The notes below the pieces were generated by a model. That model worked only from the letters and a program-made list of their open reading frames with translations. It was not told where the DNA came from and did no database searches. Shown here piece by piece: positions 16,677 to 25,209 of a DNA stretch of 32,341 bases (position 1 is its first letter; every line of letters begins with the position of its first letter). The position numbers and the translations under genes are program-made. The DNA comes from Paracoccus amoyensis (GTDB lineage: Bacteria; Pseudomonadota; Alphaproteobacteria; Rhodobacterales; Rhodobacteraceae): the NCBI RefSeq assembly GCF_014490725.1, contig NZ_JACOQL010000009.1, positions 1-32,341 of the forward strand, read 5' to 3'.

Positions 16677-17750
16677 ATGAAAAGATATCTGACATCGACA
16701 GCCATCGTTCTGGCGGCGCTTTCCGCCCCCGTTCTGGCGCAAGATTCCATCACCGTGGTGGGATGGGGCGGTGCCTATACCGAATCGCAACGGCAAGCGT
16801 TCTATCTGCCCTTCACCGAGGCGACAGGGATTGCTGTTAATTCAGTGGATTACAACGGCGGCCTGGGCCAGATCAAAGCTCAGGTCGATTCCGGCAATGT
16901 CACTTGGGATGTGGTCGTCGGAGAGAAGGCGCTGGCCGAGATCGGCTGTTTTGACAATATCCTTGAGCAACTGGACGCCTCCACGCTGCCCGATGCGCCG
17001 GACGGCACCCCGGCGGCCGATGATTTCATCGACGGCACCATCAGCGATTGCGGTATCGGATCGGTCATCTGGTCAACATCAATCGCCTATGATCAAAGAG
17101 CGTTCCCTGACGGGGGGCCGCAAACCATCAATGATTTCTTTGACCTGGAAAAATTTCCCGGCAAACGCGGGTTGCGTAAATCCGCCGATGTGAACCTTGA
17201 ATGGGCGCTGCTTGCGGACGGTGTGCCGGTCGATCAGGTCTATGAGCTGCTTGAGACCGAAGAGGGGATCAACCGCGCCTTCGCCAAGCTGGACACGATC
17301 AAGGATAGCGTGGTCTGGTGGGAGGCCGGCTCGCAGCCGCCGCAGCTTTTGGCCGATCGCGAAGTGGTCATGACATCAGCCTATAGCAGCCGCATCTTCA
17401 ACGCGATCAACGACGAGAACCAGCCTTTCACCATCGTCTGGGATGGCCAGGTCTGGGATCGCGATGTCTGGATGATCCCGAAAGGCACCTCGAAGCTGGA
17501 AGCGGCGAGGCAGTTCGTCAACTTTACCAGCGAGACTGAGCAGCAAGCCGCAATCACCAATGTCAGCTCTTACGGACCGGTGCGCCAATCTGCCATCGCG
17601 CTGATCGGCAAGCATGAGAAAACGGGCGTGGATATGAAGGATTTCGTGCCCACCGCGCATCTGGAAAACGCCATTGAATCGGACAGCGAATTTTGGGCGA
17701 CCTACCGCGAAGAGCTTTTCGCGCGGTTCAATGCCTGGCTGGCCCTATAG
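16677..17750 (+). CDS. Periplasmic binding protein of a PotD-type (polyamine/guanidino) ABC importer
   Basis: The ATG at 16677 follows GGGAGG by six bases and opens a clear signal peptide (MKRYLTSTAIVLAALSAPVL-A, cleavage after about residue 21). The mature protein of about 336 residues begins QDSITVVGWGGAYTESQRQA, a start typical of the extracellular solute-binding family that includes PotD and PotF. It should deliver a cationic substrate to the downstream permeases. The guanidinobutyrase and omega-aminotransferase in the same operon point to a guanidino or amino compound such as arginine, agmatine or 4-guanidinobutyrate rather than spermidine. Specificity cannot be read by eye. It is the first gene of the plus-strand operon. 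Confidence 0.88.
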   Translation: MKRYLTSTAIVLAALSAPVLAQDSITVVGWGGAYTESQRQAFYLPFTEATGIAVNSVDYNGGLGQIKAQVDSGNVTWDVVVGEKALAEIGCFDNILEQLDASTLPDAPDGTPAADDFIDGTISDCGIGSVIWSTSIAYDQRAFPDGGPQTINDFFDLEKFPGKRGLRKSADVNLEWALLADGVPVDQVYELLETEEGINRAFAKLDTIKDSVVWWEAGSQPPQLLADREVVMTSAYSSRIFNAINDENQPFTIVWDGQVWDRDVWMIPKGTSKLEAARQFVNFTSETEQQAAITNVSSYGPVRQSAIALIGKHEKTGVDMKDFVPTAHLENAIESDSEFWATYREELFARFNAWLAL

Positions 17751-17779
17751 ATCAACCATGTGATCTGCAAGCTGAAACC

Positions 17780-17809
17780 TGCTGCTGTCGGTGTTGATCG
17801 ACAGCAGCA
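17780..17809 (+). other. Intercistronic mRNA hairpin between binding protein and ATPase genes
   Basis: TGCTGCTGTCG (17780-17790) pairs perfectly with CGACAGCAGCA (17799-17809) around an 8-base loop. No T-run follows, so it is not a classic terminator. In many ABC operons such a hairpin after the binding-protein gene stabilises the upstream mRNA segment, so that the binding protein is made in excess over the membrane parts. The ATPase start lies 27 bp downstream. Confidence 0.75.
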
Positions 17810-17836
17810 ACGACAGGATTTCTGGGGAGGAAAGCC

Positions 17837-18937
17837 TTGGCCGCTGTTACCTTTGAAAATGTCAGCAAGACCTATGACGGGAAAGTCTCGGTTGTCGACA
17901 ATCTGAACCTGCGCGTAAAGGAAGGTGAGTTTCTCAGCATGCTGGGCCCTTCCGGCTCGGGCAAGACGACCTGTCTGATGATGCTGGCGGGTTTTGAAAC
18001 CGCCACCTCGGGCGAGATCTATTTGGGTGAACGCCCGATCAGCCGGGTTGCGCCGCAGCGACGCAATATCGGAATGGTTTTCCAGAATTACGCCCTGTTT
18101 CCGCATATGACAGTGGCCGAGAACCTGGCCTTCCCGCTGCGGGTTCGCAACATTTCCAAGGCCGATATCGCGCCCAAGGTGAAACGGGCGCTGGAAATGG
18201 TCGAATTGGCGCATCTGGGCGACCGGCTGCCCGCGCAGCTTTCGGGCGGCCAGCAACAGCGCGTCGCCGTCGCCCGCGCGCTGGTTTTCGATCCGAATCT
18301 GGTGCTGATGGATGAACCTTTGGGCGCGCTCGACAAGCAACTGCGCGAGCAGATGCAATATGAGATCAAGCGCATTCATGACCGGCTGGGCCTGACGGTG
18401 GTTTATGTGACGCATGACCAGTCCGAGGCGCTGACCATGTCGGATACGGTCGCGATCTTCAACTTCGGCAAGATCCAGCAACTCGCCACGCCTGACGAGA
18501 TTTATGAAACCCCCTGCAACAGTTTCGTCGCGCAGTTCATCGGCGAAAACAACATGTTTTCCGGCACCATCTGCGAACGCGGCGACGGGGTTTGCAAGGT
18601 TCGGCTTGCCAATGGCGATCAGGTCCATGCGCTGACCGTGACCGACGCCCCCGTCGGCGCCACGACCCTGTTGTCCTTGAGGCCCGAGCGTATCCGGATT
18701 GATCCCCCCGCCGCTGACGGTTGGACCATCACGACCGGCGAGGTGATCGAGCAGATCTATGTGGGCGATCATCTGCGCGTGCTGGTGCGCGTCTTTGGCG
18801 GCCATGAATTCGTGGTGAAGGTGCAGAACCGCTCCGCCGGGAACGGTCTGACACCGGGACAGAAGATCAGGCTGGGCTGGCGGGCCAGCGATTGCCGGGC
18901 GCTCGATGCGGCGGCGGGGCAGGCGGGGGCGGCATGA
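17837..18937 (+). CDS. ABC importer ATPase, PotA type
   Basis: A 366-residue ATPase with Walker A GPSGSGKTT (37-45), Q-loop near VFQNYALF, signature LSGGQQQR (135-142), Walker B LVLMDE (155-160), an H-loop in VTHDQSEAL, and a C-terminal TOBE domain (roughly 280-360) typical of the PotA/MalK group. The first codon is TTG at 17837, preceded by a strong GGGGAGGAAA site; no nearby ATG fits better. It powers uptake with the two following permeases. Its stop overlaps the next start (ATGATGA). The hairpin upstream and the TTG start would both lower its level relative to the binding protein. Confidence 0.9.
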   Translation: MAAVTFENVSKTYDGKVSVVDNLNLRVKEGEFLSMLGPSGSGKTTCLMMLAGFETATSGEIYLGERPISRVAPQRRNIGMVFQNYALFPHMTVAENLAFPLRVRNISKADIAPKVKRALEMVELAHLGDRLPAQLSGGQQQRVAVARALVFDPNLVLMDEPLGALDKQLREQMQYEIKRIHDRLGLTVVYVTHDQSEALTMSDTVAIFNFGKIQQLATPDEIYETPCNSFVAQFIGENNMFSGTICERGDGVCKVRLANGDQVHALTVTDAPVGATTLLSLRPERIRIDPPAADGWTITTGEVIEQIYVGDHLRVLVRVFGGHEFVVKVQNRSAGNGLTPGQKIRLGWRASDCRALDAAAGQAGAA

Positions 18938-20211
18938 TGAGCGGGACGATCGCGAATGTGCGGCCTCCTGCCGCCCAGCTGGATGGTGCTAAAAGAAGGC
19001 AGGTCCTGAGGCAATATCGTCGCTCGCAAAGGCGTGACAGCCTCAGGGCGCTGGCGCTGGTTGCGCCGCTTTGCGTCTTTCTGGCGGTGATGTTCGGCTG
19101 GCCGCTGGCTACCATGCTGACGCGCGCGGTCAGCAACGACGATTTCGGCGCGGTGCTGCACCGGACCTCGGCTTCGCTTGCGGAATGGGACGGCACCGGC
19201 ACGCCATCCGAGCGTGTCTATGCCGATTTCGCGGCGGATCTGCGGCAGGCGCGTGACGAACAGACCATGGGGCAGGTGACCTCGGCGCTGAATTTCGAAT
19301 GGACCGGCGCGCGCTCCCTATTGATGAGAACGGTGCGGCAGCTTTCGTCCGAGCCCGAAAACGGCTGGAAGGAAAAGCTGATCGAGACCGCCCCCGACTG
19401 GGGAAATCCCGATCTGTGGATTTTGATCAAGCGCCTGGCCCAACCCTATACCTCGCGGCATTTCCTGGCCGCGCTGGATCTGGAACAGGCGGCCGATGGC
19501 TCGATCCAGGGCGTCGGCCCGGAAAAGGCAATCTATGTGACGCTGTTTTGGCGCACCCTGTGGGTCAGCGCGGCGGTGGCCGGGCTGTGCCTGGTGCTGG
19601 GATATCCGCTGGCGACCCTGCTGGCGCGACTGCCGCTGAAGACCTCGAACCTGCTGATGATGCTGGTGCTGCTGCCGTTCTGGACCTCGCTTCTGGTGCG
19701 CACGACCTCGTGGATGGTGCTGTTGCAGGACAATGGCGTGATCAACAGCATGTTGGTCTGGTTGGGGCTGGTCAGCGACGGCAACCGTTTGTCGCTGATC
19801 TTCAACGTCACCGGCACACTGATCGCCATGACCCATGTTCTGCTGCCCTTCATGATCCTGCCGCTTTACAGCGTGATGAAGTCGATCCCGCCATCCTATG
19901 TCCGTGCCGCCCTGTCGCTGGGTGCATCGCCGGTCACGGCCTTCTGGCAGGTCTATCTGCCGCAGACGATCCCGGGTGTGCTTGCCGGGACGCTGATGGT
20001 TTTCGTGCTGGCCGTCGGCTATTACATCACCCCCGCCCTTGTCGGCGGCCAGAGCGGCCAGCTGATTTCCAACATCATCGCCTATCACATGCAGCAATCC
20101 CTGAACTGGGGGCTGGCCGGCGCGCTCGGCTCGCTGCTGCTGGTGGGTGTCCTTCTTGTTTACTGGCTCTTCAACCGTCTGACCGGCGGTCAGGGCCTGC
20201 GCATGGGCTGA
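18934..20211 (+). CDS. ABC importer permease, PotB type
   Basis: A 425-residue inner-membrane permease. The first span is RALALVAPLCVFLAVMFGWP, then a long extra loop of about 140 residues, then five more spans with the EAA loop near AALSLGASPVTAFWQVYLPQ. The long N-terminal loop is common in alphaproteobacterial PotB-like proteins. Translation starts at ATG 18934 or 18937, overlapping the ATPase stop. An earlier in-frame start at 18892 would overlap the ATPase gene by 46 bp without a good ribosome site, so I do not use it. Confidence 0.88.
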   Translation: MMSGTIANVRPPAAQLDGAKRRQVLRQYRRSQRRDSLRALALVAPLCVFLAVMFGWPLATMLTRAVSNDDFGAVLHRTSASLAEWDGTGTPSERVYADFAADLRQARDEQTMGQVTSALNFEWTGARSLLMRTVRQLSSEPENGWKEKLIETAPDWGNPDLWILIKRLAQPYTSRHFLAALDLEQAADGSIQGVGPEKAIYVTLFWRTLWVSAAVAGLCLVLGYPLATLLARLPLKTSNLLMMLVLLPFWTSLLVRTTSWMVLLQDNGVINSMLVWLGLVSDGNRLSLIFNVTGTLIAMTHVLLPFMILPLYSVMKSIPPSYVRAALSLGASPVTAFWQVYLPQTIPGVLAGTLMVFVLAVGYYITPALVGGQSGQLISNIIAYHMQQSLNWGLAGALGSLLLVGVLLVYWLFNRLTGGQGLRMG

Positions 20212-20221
20212 GGAGATCGTC

Positions 20222-21130
20222 ATGGCATTGCCCGCACATATATCGCCCATGGGCCGGCTGGCGCATTACGGCTATCTGATCTTTTGCGGATCGGTTCTGT
20301 TGTTCCTGATCGCGCCCATTCTGGTCATCGTGCCGCTGTCCTTCAATGCGGCACCCTATTTCACCTTCTCGCGCGAGATGCTGCAACTCGATCCCTCGGC
20401 CTTTTCGCTGCGCTGGTATCGCGACATCGTCCAGAACGGGATGCAGAACCCGAATGCCGCCTTTGGCTGGGCCTATCTGGTCGATAGCTGGAACAACGCC
20501 CAGTGGATCCATTCGCTGAAGAACAGTTTCGTCATCGCGATCGCCACGACCATCCTGTCGATGCTGCTGGGCACATTGGCGGCACTGGGGCTGACCAGTC
20601 CGGGGATGCCGGCGCGCGGATTGGTCACCAGCCTGCTGATCTCGCCCATGATCGTGCCGATCATCATCACCTCGGCGGGCATGTATTTCGCCTTCTCGAC
20701 AATGGGGCTGACCGGAACCTTCACCGGCCTGATCATCGCCCATACCGTTCTGGGCACCCCCTTCGTGGTGATCACCGTCACCGCGACGCTGGAGGGGTTC
20801 GACCGCAACCTTATCCGTGCCGGTCTCAGCCTCGGGGCCTCGCCTGTGCGGGTGTTCCGTTCGGTGATCATGCCGCTGATCCTGCCCGGCGTGGCCTCTG
20901 GCGGCATTTTCGCCTTCGCCACATCCTTTGACGAGGTCGTGGCCGTGATCTTTCTTGCCGATTACGACCAGCGCACGGTGCCCCGGCAGATGTGGGCGGG
21001 CATCCGCGAACAGATCAGCCCGACCATTCTGGCGATGGCGACGATCCTTGTCCTGCTGTCCATCGGGTTGCTGACCATCGTCGAACTGTTGCGCCGCCGG
21101 ACCGAGCGGATGCGCGGAACAACCCTCTGA
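20222..21130 (+). CDS. ABC importer permease, PotC type
   Basis: A 302-residue permease with six predicted spans, starting YGYLIFCGSVLLFLIAPILV. The EAA loop is IRAGLSLGASPVRVFRSVIM, and a typical PotC ending follows. It begins 10 bp after the PotB-type gene with GAGGAG just upstream, and forms the second half of the membrane channel. It closes the four-gene transporter block; the ureohydrolase begins 36 bp later behind a CAGGAG site. Confidence 0.9.
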   Translation: MALPAHISPMGRLAHYGYLIFCGSVLLFLIAPILVIVPLSFNAAPYFTFSREMLQLDPSAFSLRWYRDIVQNGMQNPNAAFGWAYLVDSWNNAQWIHSLKNSFVIAIATTILSMLLGTLAALGLTSPGMPARGLVTSLLISPMIVPIIITSAGMYFAFSTMGLTGTFTGLIIAHTVLGTPFVVITVTATLEGFDRNLIRAGLSLGASPVRVFRSVIMPLILPGVASGGIFAFATSFDEVVAVIFLADYDQRTVPRQMWAGIREQISPTILAMATILVLLSIGLLTIVELLRRRTERMRGTTL

Positions 21131-21166
21131 ACACTCATCACAACACCAATTTTTCAGGAGTTTACC

Positions 21167-22123
21167 ATGCTTGACAAAGCAGATTTTCAACCCGTGGACG
21201 CCGCCGTCTCGCCGCGTTTCGCCGATGTCGCGACCTTTTTGCGCGCCCGTCGCCACGACATCCAGCGCGGCATCGACATCGGGTTGTGCGGCGTGCCTTT
21301 CGACCTGGGGCTGAACTACCGCTCGGGGCCCCGCCAAGGCCCGGCCGGTGTGCGCGAGGCCTCGCGCATCATCCGCCGCATCCATCCGACCAGCGGCGTG
21401 CGCCCCTATGAGCTTGCTACTGTGGCCGACATCGGCGACGCGCCGATCAACCCGCTGAACAAGGACGAGTCGATCGACCAGATCCAGGCCTATTTCGAGG
21501 CCATCAAACAGGCCGGTATCCGCCCCATCGCAATCGGCGGCGACCACACCATTCCGACGCCGATCCTGCGGGCGCTGGCGGCTGACCGGCCTGTCGGCAT
21601 CCTGCATATCGACGCCCATGCCGATGTTCTGGACACGATGTGCGGGACCAAGGTCAACCATGCCACCTTCATGCGCCGCGCCTATGAGGAAAACCTGATC
21701 GACCCCAAGCGCGTCGTGCAGCTTGGCCTGCGCGGCAGCCGCTTTGGCGATGACGATGTGCAGTTCGGCTATGACAAGGGCTACACCGTCATCACCCAGG
21801 ACGATTACGAGGATATGGGCCGCGCCGCGGTGATCCAGAAGATCAACGAGGTTCTGGGCGGCGGGCCGTTCTATATCTCGCTGGATATCGACAGCATCGA
21901 CCCGGCCTATGCGCCCGGCACGGCGGTCCCGGAAATCGGCGGCCTGCTGCCGCGTGATCTTCAGGTCATCTTCCGTTCGTTGCAGGGCAAGGACCTGATC
22001 GGCGCCGATATCAGCGAGGTCGCGCCGGTCTACGACCCGACCGGCATCACCTGCGTCACCGCCGCGAACATGATGTTCGAGATGCTCTGCGTGATGGCCG
22101 TCGCGGTCGAAAAGGCGCGCTGA
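21167..22123 (+). CDS. gbuA: Guanidinobutyrase-type ureohydrolase (agmatinase family)
   Basis: A 318-residue Mn-dependent ureohydrolase. All metal ligands are visible: GGDHT with H127, HIDAHAD with D149, H151 and D153, and SLDIDSIDPAYAPGT with D240 and D242. The family removes urea from guanidino compounds. Because the cluster makes 4-guanidinobutyrate by the AruH/AruI route and encodes an omega-aminotransferase and a succinic-semialdehyde-type dehydrogenase for the product GABA, guanidinobutyrase is the best call. Agmatinase and guanidinopropionase are close relatives that sequence reading alone cannot exclude. There is no arginine decarboxylase in the window to supply agmatine. The length is normal and the gene intact. 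Confidence 0.82.
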   Translation: MLDKADFQPVDAAVSPRFADVATFLRARRHDIQRGIDIGLCGVPFDLGLNYRSGPRQGPAGVREASRIIRRIHPTSGVRPYELATVADIGDAPINPLNKDESIDQIQAYFEAIKQAGIRPIAIGGDHTIPTPILRALAADRPVGILHIDAHADVLDTMCGTKVNHATFMRRAYEENLIDPKRVVQLGLRGSRFGDDDVQFGYDKGYTVITQDDYEDMGRAAVIQKINEVLGGGPFYISLDIDSIDPAYAPGTAVPEIGGLLPRDLQVIFRSLQGKDLIGADISEVAPVYDPTGITCVTAANMMFEMLCVMAVAVEKAR

Positions 22124-22173
22124 GCAGGGTCACGGCTGCGTCTGGTTTCCAACATGACAGGAATGCAAGGAAC

Positions 22174-23373
22174 ATGAGCAACGAAACTGTTTTCGCCAGG
22201 ATCGACGAGGCGCTTGACATCGACCGGATGGTCGCCGCCTGCCAAGAGGTCGTGCGCACGCCCAGCCTGTCCTTCGAGGAAGGTCCCGTCGCCGCGATCT
22301 TTGCCCGGCAGCTTCAGGAACTGGGCTTCGATTCGGTCGAGATCGACCCGAATGGCAATGTGATCGGGGTGCTGAAAGGCGACGGGACCGGACCATCGCT
22401 GATGGTCAACGGCCATATCGATCATGTGCCGACCGGCGAGATGGCGGACCCTTATAGCGGCGATCTGGTCGATGCGGCGCGGTGGGGCGAGGTGGGCACG
22501 GCGATTTATGGCCGCGGCACCTGCGACATGAAATGCAATGTCATGGCCAGCGCCCATGCGATCGCCGCGATCAGGAAGGCGGGTGTCCGGCTGGGTGGCG
22601 ATGTCATCTTCGTCGCCGATATCGGCGAAGAGGTGGATTCGCCGCTTGGCGTGCCCTCGGTGATCGCGCGCGGCATCCGCGCCGATTACGGCCTGAACAC
22701 CGAATCCAGCCGGGGCCATGTCCATATCGGCCATCGCGGCAAGATAGATGTCGAGATCACCGTTCACGGCCGGACCTCTCATGCGTCCGAACCCGGCAAC
22801 GGCATCAACGCCGTGCTCGAGGCGGTGCCGTTTCTGGTCGCGTTGCAGGATTACGCGACCCGGATGCCCGATGACGATGTTTTGGGTCCAGCCTCGATCA
22901 CGCTGATTTCGATGAAATCCGCCCCCGACAACGGCACGGCGGTCGTGCCCGACCGTTGCGTCATTCGCCTGGACCGGCGCTATGTGCGCGGCGAGTCGGC
23001 ACAATCCTGCGAGGCCGAACTGCGCGAGATCCTTGACCATGTGGCAGGCCGGAATCCGGATTTCAGCTATGAGCTGAAGGTCATAACCGACTATCCGCTG
23101 ATGTGGGTCGAACCCGACAACCCCGTCGTGCTGGCCGCCCTGCGCGGGCGTGAAGACGTCACCGGAAAGCAGGACGGCGTCGCTGCATGGCGTTTTGGGG
23201 TCAACGGCACCTTCATGTGCGCCGCCGGGATTCCGACCGTTGGCCTTGGCCCCGGAAACGAGAAATGGGCGCATACCCCCGATGAGCATATCCTTGTCGA
23301 TGACCTGATCGAGGCCTGCCGCATCTGGTCCCGTACCATCACCGGGGTCTGCGGAATCGCTTCGGCGCGCTGA
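22174..23373 (+). CDS. M20-family deacylase/peptidase (ArgE/DapE/YgeY-like)
   Basis: A 399-residue metallohydrolase. Metal motifs are NGHIDHVP with H81 and D83, GRGTCDMK with D118, and DIGEEVDSP with E152/E153; the dimerisation domain includes VHGRTSHASEPGNGINAV. The family removes acyl or related groups from amino acids such as N-acetylornithine, and the layout most resembles the YgeY/ArgE-like group. It lies between the ureohydrolase (50 bp upstream) and the aminotransferase (41 bp downstream), so it belongs to the catabolic operon. It is only distantly related to the second M20 enzyme at 9665-10954. It may free arginine or another guanidino/amino acid from an acylated import substrate. The substrate is unknown. 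Confidence 0.82.
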   Translation: MSNETVFARIDEALDIDRMVAACQEVVRTPSLSFEEGPVAAIFARQLQELGFDSVEIDPNGNVIGVLKGDGTGPSLMVNGHIDHVPTGEMADPYSGDLVDAARWGEVGTAIYGRGTCDMKCNVMASAHAIAAIRKAGVRLGGDVIFVADIGEEVDSPLGVPSVIARGIRADYGLNTESSRGHVHIGHRGKIDVEITVHGRTSHASEPGNGINAVLEAVPFLVALQDYATRMPDDDVLGPASITLISMKSAPDNGTAVVPDRCVIRLDRRYVRGESAQSCEAELREILDHVAGRNPDFSYELKVITDYPLMWVEPDNPVVLAALRGREDVTGKQDGVAAWRFGVNGTFMCAAGIPTVGLGPGNEKWAHTPDEHILVDDLIEACRIWSRTITGVCGIASAR

Positions 23374-23414
23374 CCCATTCCCCTTATGCAAACGACTCTG
23401 GAAGGAGACGGACT

Positions 23415-24722
23415 ATGAGCAGATTGCTGCAAACCGGGCTGAACGCAGGTAAAGAGCCGCCGATCAAGGTGGTCGATGGCGAGGGCGTCTATTTCATCCT
23501 CTCGGACGGACGCCGCGTGATCGACGGCAGCAATACCGGCGGCCCGCTGGGTCACAAGCACCCGGTCATGGTCGAGGCGATGAAAAAGGCGGCCTCGAAC
23601 CCGGTCATCAACGAAGGCTGGTTCTGGGCCGAGCGCGAGGCCGCCGCCGAGGATCTGATCAATATCGCCTTTGGCGAGGAAAAAAGCTGGGTCGGCGCGG
23701 TGCGTTTTTTCCTCAGCGGCAGCGAAGCCAATGACCTTGCCCTGACCTTTTCGCAGGCGCTGACCGGGCGCAGGGAACTGGCCACGCGCGAGCGCGCCTT
23801 TCACGGCATGGCCGGGCTTGCGCGCGAGATGACCGTGCAGCCGCAATGGCATGGCGGTCTGGCGATCCAAGGGGGCGGCAGCAAGCCGGTTCCCGCGCAG
23901 GTTCCGGTGCAGATCATCCCCGCGCCGAGCCATGCGGAGTATGGCGGATCGCCCGACAACCGGCCTGTGGCGGATCGGATGCAGGGCACACAGGAAAAGC
24001 TGTCCGCTGTGGCCGCGACGATCATCGACTATACCCAGGGTGGTATTTACTACGATCCCGAATATCAGGATTACGTCGCCAATGCCGCGCGTGCGGCCGG
24101 ATCCTTGTGGATCGCCGACGAGGTCGTGACCGGGCTGGGCCGCAGCGGGCGCTGGTTCGCCTTTCAAGGGGCCGAGTCGCGCCCGGACATCGTGACGCTG
24201 GGCAAGTCCCTGGCCGGAGGCTCGGCCCCGGCGGGCGCGGTCGTCATGTCGAAGGCGATCATCGACGAGATGAAGGACAAAAGCTGGCAGACCTACAGCA
24301 CCTTCCGCGCCCATCCCAGTGCGGTTGCCGCAATCCGCGCCTATCTGTCGGTGATGGCCGATGGCCAGCTGATCCGCCGCGTGCAGGTTCTGGAAGGCCG
24401 GATCCGCGCCGGGCTGATGGAGATCGCCCGCAAACATCCCAGTGTCGCCCGCGTCGATGGTTTCGGGTTGCACTGGACGGTGGAACTGCACGGCCCCGAC
24501 TGGCGCAACTGGTATGCCGACACGGTCGAACCGCCGATCGCATCCCGCGTCGCCGCCCGCGCGATCGAGGCGGGCGCGATCATCGGCACCAGCGGTGAGC
24601 AGACCTCGCTGTTCCTCGCCCCGTCCTACATCATCTCGGACGCCGAACTGGACACGCTGCTTGCCGCTCTGGATCACGGGTTGGAAGTGGCAGATGCCGA
24701 ATATGAACGCGACAAGGCATAG
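23415..24722 (+). CDS. Class III omega-aminotransferase, probable 4-aminobutyrate transaminase
   Basis: A 435-residue PLP enzyme with SGSEAND (101-107), ADEVVTGLGRSGRW starting at residue 234 with the PLP-binding aspartate D235, and TLGKSLAGG with Schiff-base lysine K264. GGAGACGG precedes the ATG at 23415. Class III enzymes transaminate terminal amines. Following a guanidinobutyrase and preceding an aldehyde dehydrogenase, it should convert GABA to succinic semialdehyde, the GabT step. It does not have a classic GabT beginning and could have wider omega-amine specificity (for example putrescine or beta-alanine), so I leave the symbol empty. The gene is intact. Confidence 0.8.
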   Translation: MSRLLQTGLNAGKEPPIKVVDGEGVYFILSDGRRVIDGSNTGGPLGHKHPVMVEAMKKAASNPVINEGWFWAEREAAAEDLINIAFGEEKSWVGAVRFFLSGSEANDLALTFSQALTGRRELATRERAFHGMAGLAREMTVQPQWHGGLAIQGGGSKPVPAQVPVQIIPAPSHAEYGGSPDNRPVADRMQGTQEKLSAVAATIIDYTQGGIYYDPEYQDYVANAARAAGSLWIADEVVTGLGRSGRWFAFQGAESRPDIVTLGKSLAGGSAPAGAVVMSKAIIDEMKDKSWQTYSTFRAHPSAVAAIRAYLSVMADGQLIRRVQVLEGRIRAGLMEIARKHPSVARVDGFGLHWTVELHGPDWRNWYADTVEPPIASRVAARAIEAGAIIGTSGEQTSLFLAPSYIISDAELDTLLAALDHGLEVADAEYERDKA

Positions 24723-24733
24723 GGATAGTTTTG

Positions 24734-25111
24734 ATGAGCAAGAACAACGCCATCATCGACAGCGTCCGGGGGGCTGCCCAGGCCTATCTGGATGGGCTTT
24801 TCATCGGCGATGTCAAAGGGCTTCGTGCCGTATTCCATCCACAGGCGCGGCTTTATTCGGCGACCGAAGCCAAGCTGGTGGAACTGGATCTGGACGCTTA
24901 CATGGATCTTGTCGCCAACCGGCCATCGGCGCGGGACAAGGGCGACCAGCGGCAGGACGAAATCCTGTCAATCTCGGTCGGCAGCCCGACATCCGCGCAT
25001 GTTCGCGTCAGGAACGTCTATCTGCCGAAACGCTTTGTCGATGACCTGACATTCGTTCTGGCAGATGGCCAATGGCGCATCATTGCGAAGGTCTGGCATT
25101 TCGACATCTGA
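24734..25111 (+). CDS. Small NTF2-like/SnoaL-fold protein (lumazine-binding-like)
   Basis: A 125-residue protein from ATG 24734 (a TTG directly before it is less likely). The sequence has the alpha+beta cone pattern: AAQAYLDGLFIGDVKGLRAV then FHPQARLYSA, and a C-terminal strand VLADGQWRIIAKVWHFDI. Proteins of this fold (Lumazine_bd_2/DUF4440-like) are often encoded next to catabolic enzymes and may bind or isomerise small ligands. Catalytic residues cannot be assigned. It begins 11 bp after the aminotransferase, so it is part of the operon. A role in handling an aldehyde or keto intermediate is only a guess. Confidence 0.75.
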   Translation: MSKNNAIIDSVRGAAQAYLDGLFIGDVKGLRAVFHPQARLYSATEAKLVELDLDAYMDLVANRPSARDKGDQRQDEILSISVGSPTSAHVRVRNVYLPKRFVDDLTFVLADGQWRIIAKVWHFDI

Positions 25112-25164
25112 CCCTATCAGCCGGTCGCCCGGTCGAAGGCGGCCGGAAACCCCAGAACATGGCA

Positions 25165-25188
25165 AGGTGGCATGGATACCCGCCACCT
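25165..25188 (+). other. Small intercistronic hairpin before the first aldehyde dehydrogenase
   Basis: AGGTGGC (25165-25171) pairs with GCCACCT (25182-25188) around a 10-base loop. It lies 21 bp upstream of the TTG start at 25210 in the 98-bp gap after the NTF2-like gene. It has no T-run and could tune mRNA stability or expression. The stem is short. Confidence 0.4.
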
Positions 25189-25209
25189 GATTTGCCGCAG
25201 GAGGCTCTG

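Noticed and set aside
21167..22123. Agmatinase in a polyamine synthesis pathway
   Set aside because: No arginine decarboxylase is present, while AruH, AruI and GABA-degrading enzymes surround it. Guanidinobutyrase fits better, though sequence alone cannot exclude agmatinase.
17702..24677. Several 300-530 codon minus-strand open frames opposite the transporter and catabolic operon
   Set aside because: Each mirrors a recognised plus-strand gene. None has a motif, a ribosome site or operon spacing.
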